Below, piece by piece: positions 62,639-64,000 of a stretch of DNA of 64,000 nucleotides (its first letter is position 1; each line of letters begins with the position of its first letter). The notes under the pieces were generated by a model. It ran no database searches. It was not told the DNA's origin and was given only the letters and a program-made list of their open reading frames with translations. The stretch spans positions 1 through 64,000 of the forward strand of contig NJBF01000017.1 of assembly GCA_003144275.1 (NCBI GenBank), written 5' to 3'. The position numbers and the translations under genes are program-made. The stretch comes from Candidatus Heimdallarchaeota archaeon B3_Heim (GTDB lineage Archaea; Asgardarchaeota; Heimdallarchaeia; Hodarchaeales; Hodarchaeaceae).

Positions 62639-63949
62639 TTAAATGGGCCGAATATAGCCCCATTTGCCTAATGCTTTAGCTAGTTCAGGAGCTGATTTAG
62701 CCTTATCCTCTAATGAAATATCTTCTTTCCATGCTTCAAGGGCTTGGACAGAGGCTTTTGCTCCAGCATGTGTACCATCAGGATGACCATGAATTCCGCC
62801 ACCTACTTGTAAGATCATATCAGTTGTATTATAAACAGTCATAACTTCCGGTAATACTCCTGGATGTAAGCCACCAGAAGCAACAGGTAAAGTACCTTTG
62901 ATAGAGCCCCAAGATTGCTTTAACTTACGTCCCTCTGATTCAGTGATTTCCTGATCCAATAAAAGATTCTTCATATCAATTACGTCTTGCTTAGGACTGT
63001 CTAGTTTCCCGACAACCGTCCCAATATGCAAGTTATCCAAACCAATAAGTCTCATCAATTTGGCCAAAAAGTACATGCTAATTCCATGCGTATAATGCTT
63101 GGTGAATGTTGCATGCATTGCTCTATGAGCATGCATTGCCATATCAAGATCGCCAGCTACTTCACGTAAGGTTTGAACCGCTGAAAATCCCGTGGTGACA
63201 ACATCGATCATGAAATATCTAAAACCATGATCATGGATAAGCTTGGTACGCTTTTCCATTTCTTTGGTTTCGGCAGTGACATTTATCAGGGCGTCCTTAA
63301 TATCCCCGGTTTCTTTTTCAGCCTTATCTCGCGTTTTGGCCATTTCCTCAACCCGAGCTTGAAACTTATTAAAGGACTGGGAAGTGAGATTTTCGTCATC
63401 TTTGATTAAGTCCACTCCACCTGACCATGCATCCCATGCTACTTGACAATGTTGTTCAACAGTCATCCCAATTTTTGGTTTGGGAACACAAGCAAGTAGT
63501 GGTCCTTCTTTTCTCTTAAAAATTTTCTGAATCGCTTCAGTTCCCATGTTTGGACCTTTAAAGCTCTTCACGTAATCTAATGGGAGTGTAGCATCAACGA
63601 GTCGAAGACTTTTCACAGCTTTCATACCAAATATATTTCCAGCAATTCCTGACATTAGCTGAGGGACATTATTCATTTCCCAGAGAATTAGTGGATAGCT
63701 AATTTTAACTAGGTCGTCTGTATTCGAAAATGCTCTTCCACGCATACCAAAAATGCGGTCATCGAGAGTTTCAAGAGTAGTCCATGTCCCAATTGATGAT
63801 TCAGAAGCTAATCTTCCGATCGTATCATCAACTGATACTTCATCAGCTTTATCGAAGTAGTAAAGAGCGATTATTTCGTCCTCCCCTGATTTATAATCTC
63901 TATCAATAAAATCATGATACCATTCGATTTTTTCTTTGTCTTTAGTCAC
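62639..63949 (-). CDS. rbcL: RuBisCO large subunit, archaeal form III-like
   Basis: 436 residues with a complete active site: E50 in ASESSIGTWTT, N105 (AGNIFGMK), K157 and K159 (PKPKIG), carbamylated K183 with D185 and E186 (GGVDLIKDDEN), H275-R276 and H279 (HAHRAMHA), H308 (NLHIGTVVGK) with K315 in loop 6, and S358 (PVASGGLHPG). Length and absence of a small subunit suggest form III. In archaea form III enzymes use RuBP from AMP/nucleoside degradation and make 3-phosphoglycerate. The subtype needs phylogeny. It stands next to the MESH1-like gene, convergent. Confidence 0.93.
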   Translation of the reverse strand: MTKDKEKIEWYHDFIDRDYKSGEDEIIALYYFDKADEVSVDDTIGRLASESSIGTWTTLETLDDRIFGMRGRAFSNTDDLVKISYPLILWEMNNVPQLMSGIAGNIFGMKAVKSLRLVDATLPLDYVKSFKGPNMGTEAIQKIFKRKEGPLLACVPKPKIGMTVEQHCQVAWDAWSGGVDLIKDDENLTSQSFNKFQARVEEMAKTRDKAEKETGDIKDALINVTAETKEMEKRTKLIHDHGFRYFMIDVVTTGFSAVQTLREVAGDLDMAMHAHRAMHATFTKHYTHGISMYFLAKLMRLIGLDNLHIGTVVGKLDSPKQDVIDMKNLLLDQEITESEGRKLKQSWGSIKGTLPVASGGLHPGVLPEVMTVYNTTDMILQVGGGIHGHPDGTHAGAKASVQALEAWKEDISLEDKAKSAPELAKALGKWGYIRPI

Positions 63950-64000
63950 TTTTAATTCTCCTCATAGATAAATAATTCTTTACGTGTTTTAATTCACAAT

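Noticed and set aside
1..64000. CRISPR array or prophage
   Set aside because: No regularly spaced repeats and no phage structural genes seen; the only repeated block is the IS end and the short GNAT tail.

Overview
The window reads as about 64 kb of an AT-rich archaeal chromosome. Archaeal signs are TATA boxes close to start codons, T-rich tracts after genes, a TrmB-like HTH, a form III-type RuBisCO, a compact class II chelatase and several TldD/TldE pairs. Two secreted proteins end in a T-P-G-F motif, a hydrophobic helix and a basic tail. The mix with bacterial-looking genes (PlsC-like acyltransferase, beta-oxidation fusion enzyme, RNase D, free-Met-sulfoxide reductase) fits an Asgard archaeon, possibly Heimdallarchaeia-like. 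That placement is inference: no rRNA or ribosomal protein gene is present.

Left part (1-8.5 kb): a partial HTH-deoxyribose-phosphate aldolase fusion at the edge, membrane proteins, a VOC protein, a DUF1858-like protein followed by a flavodiiron oxidase, a zinc-less MDR oxidoreductase with a DUF6326 protein, and a PAP2 phosphatase. From 8.6 to 15.8 kb lies an arsenic/metalloid island. It starts at a complete insertion sequence (8610-10215) and ends at a 334-bp copy of that element's right end, which sits inside a broken DinB-family gene. Between them are ArsR/Acr3/ArsC, where ArsC carries a single in-frame TAG, and a second ArsR/permease/two-thioredoxin module. Each module has a palindromic operator-like site in its divergent promoter.

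From 16 to 19.4 kb, a thiolase and a fused 3-hydroxyacyl-CoA dehydrogenase/enoyl-CoA hydratase form a beta-oxidation or acetoacetyl-CoA operon.

The most unusual region is about 19.6-46.5 kb, a peptide-processing island. It holds three TldD/TldE pairs, one with HExxH instead of HExxxH, and three M28 peptidases, one lacking metal-binding/catalytic residues. It also holds a stand-alone PqqD, a CbiX-like chelatase, two MacB/LolD-type ATPases, a mini-FtsX and a full FtsX permease, an OPT-type transporter, two T-P-G-F-anchored surface proteins, a split MFS transporter and a candidate 38-residue peptide. The inferred theme is maturation, trimming and transport of a peptide or a peptide-derived or metal-containing compound. 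No radical SAM enzyme or sure precursor was seen.

Right part (46.5-64 kb): a 7TM protein with a histidine-kinase-like DHp helix but no ATPase, a large beta-helix surface protein, GNAT, PlsC-like acyltransferase, fRMsr, RNase D-like nuclease, purine phosphoribosyltransferase, redox proteins, a HAD phosphatase, an rRNA-methyltransferase-like protein, a methionine gamma-lyase family enzyme, an SGNH hydrolase, an MFS transporter, a MESH1-like HD hydrolase and a RuBisCO large subunit. RuBisCO, the DeoC fusion and the phosphoribosyltransferase together suggest nucleoside/pentose salvage.
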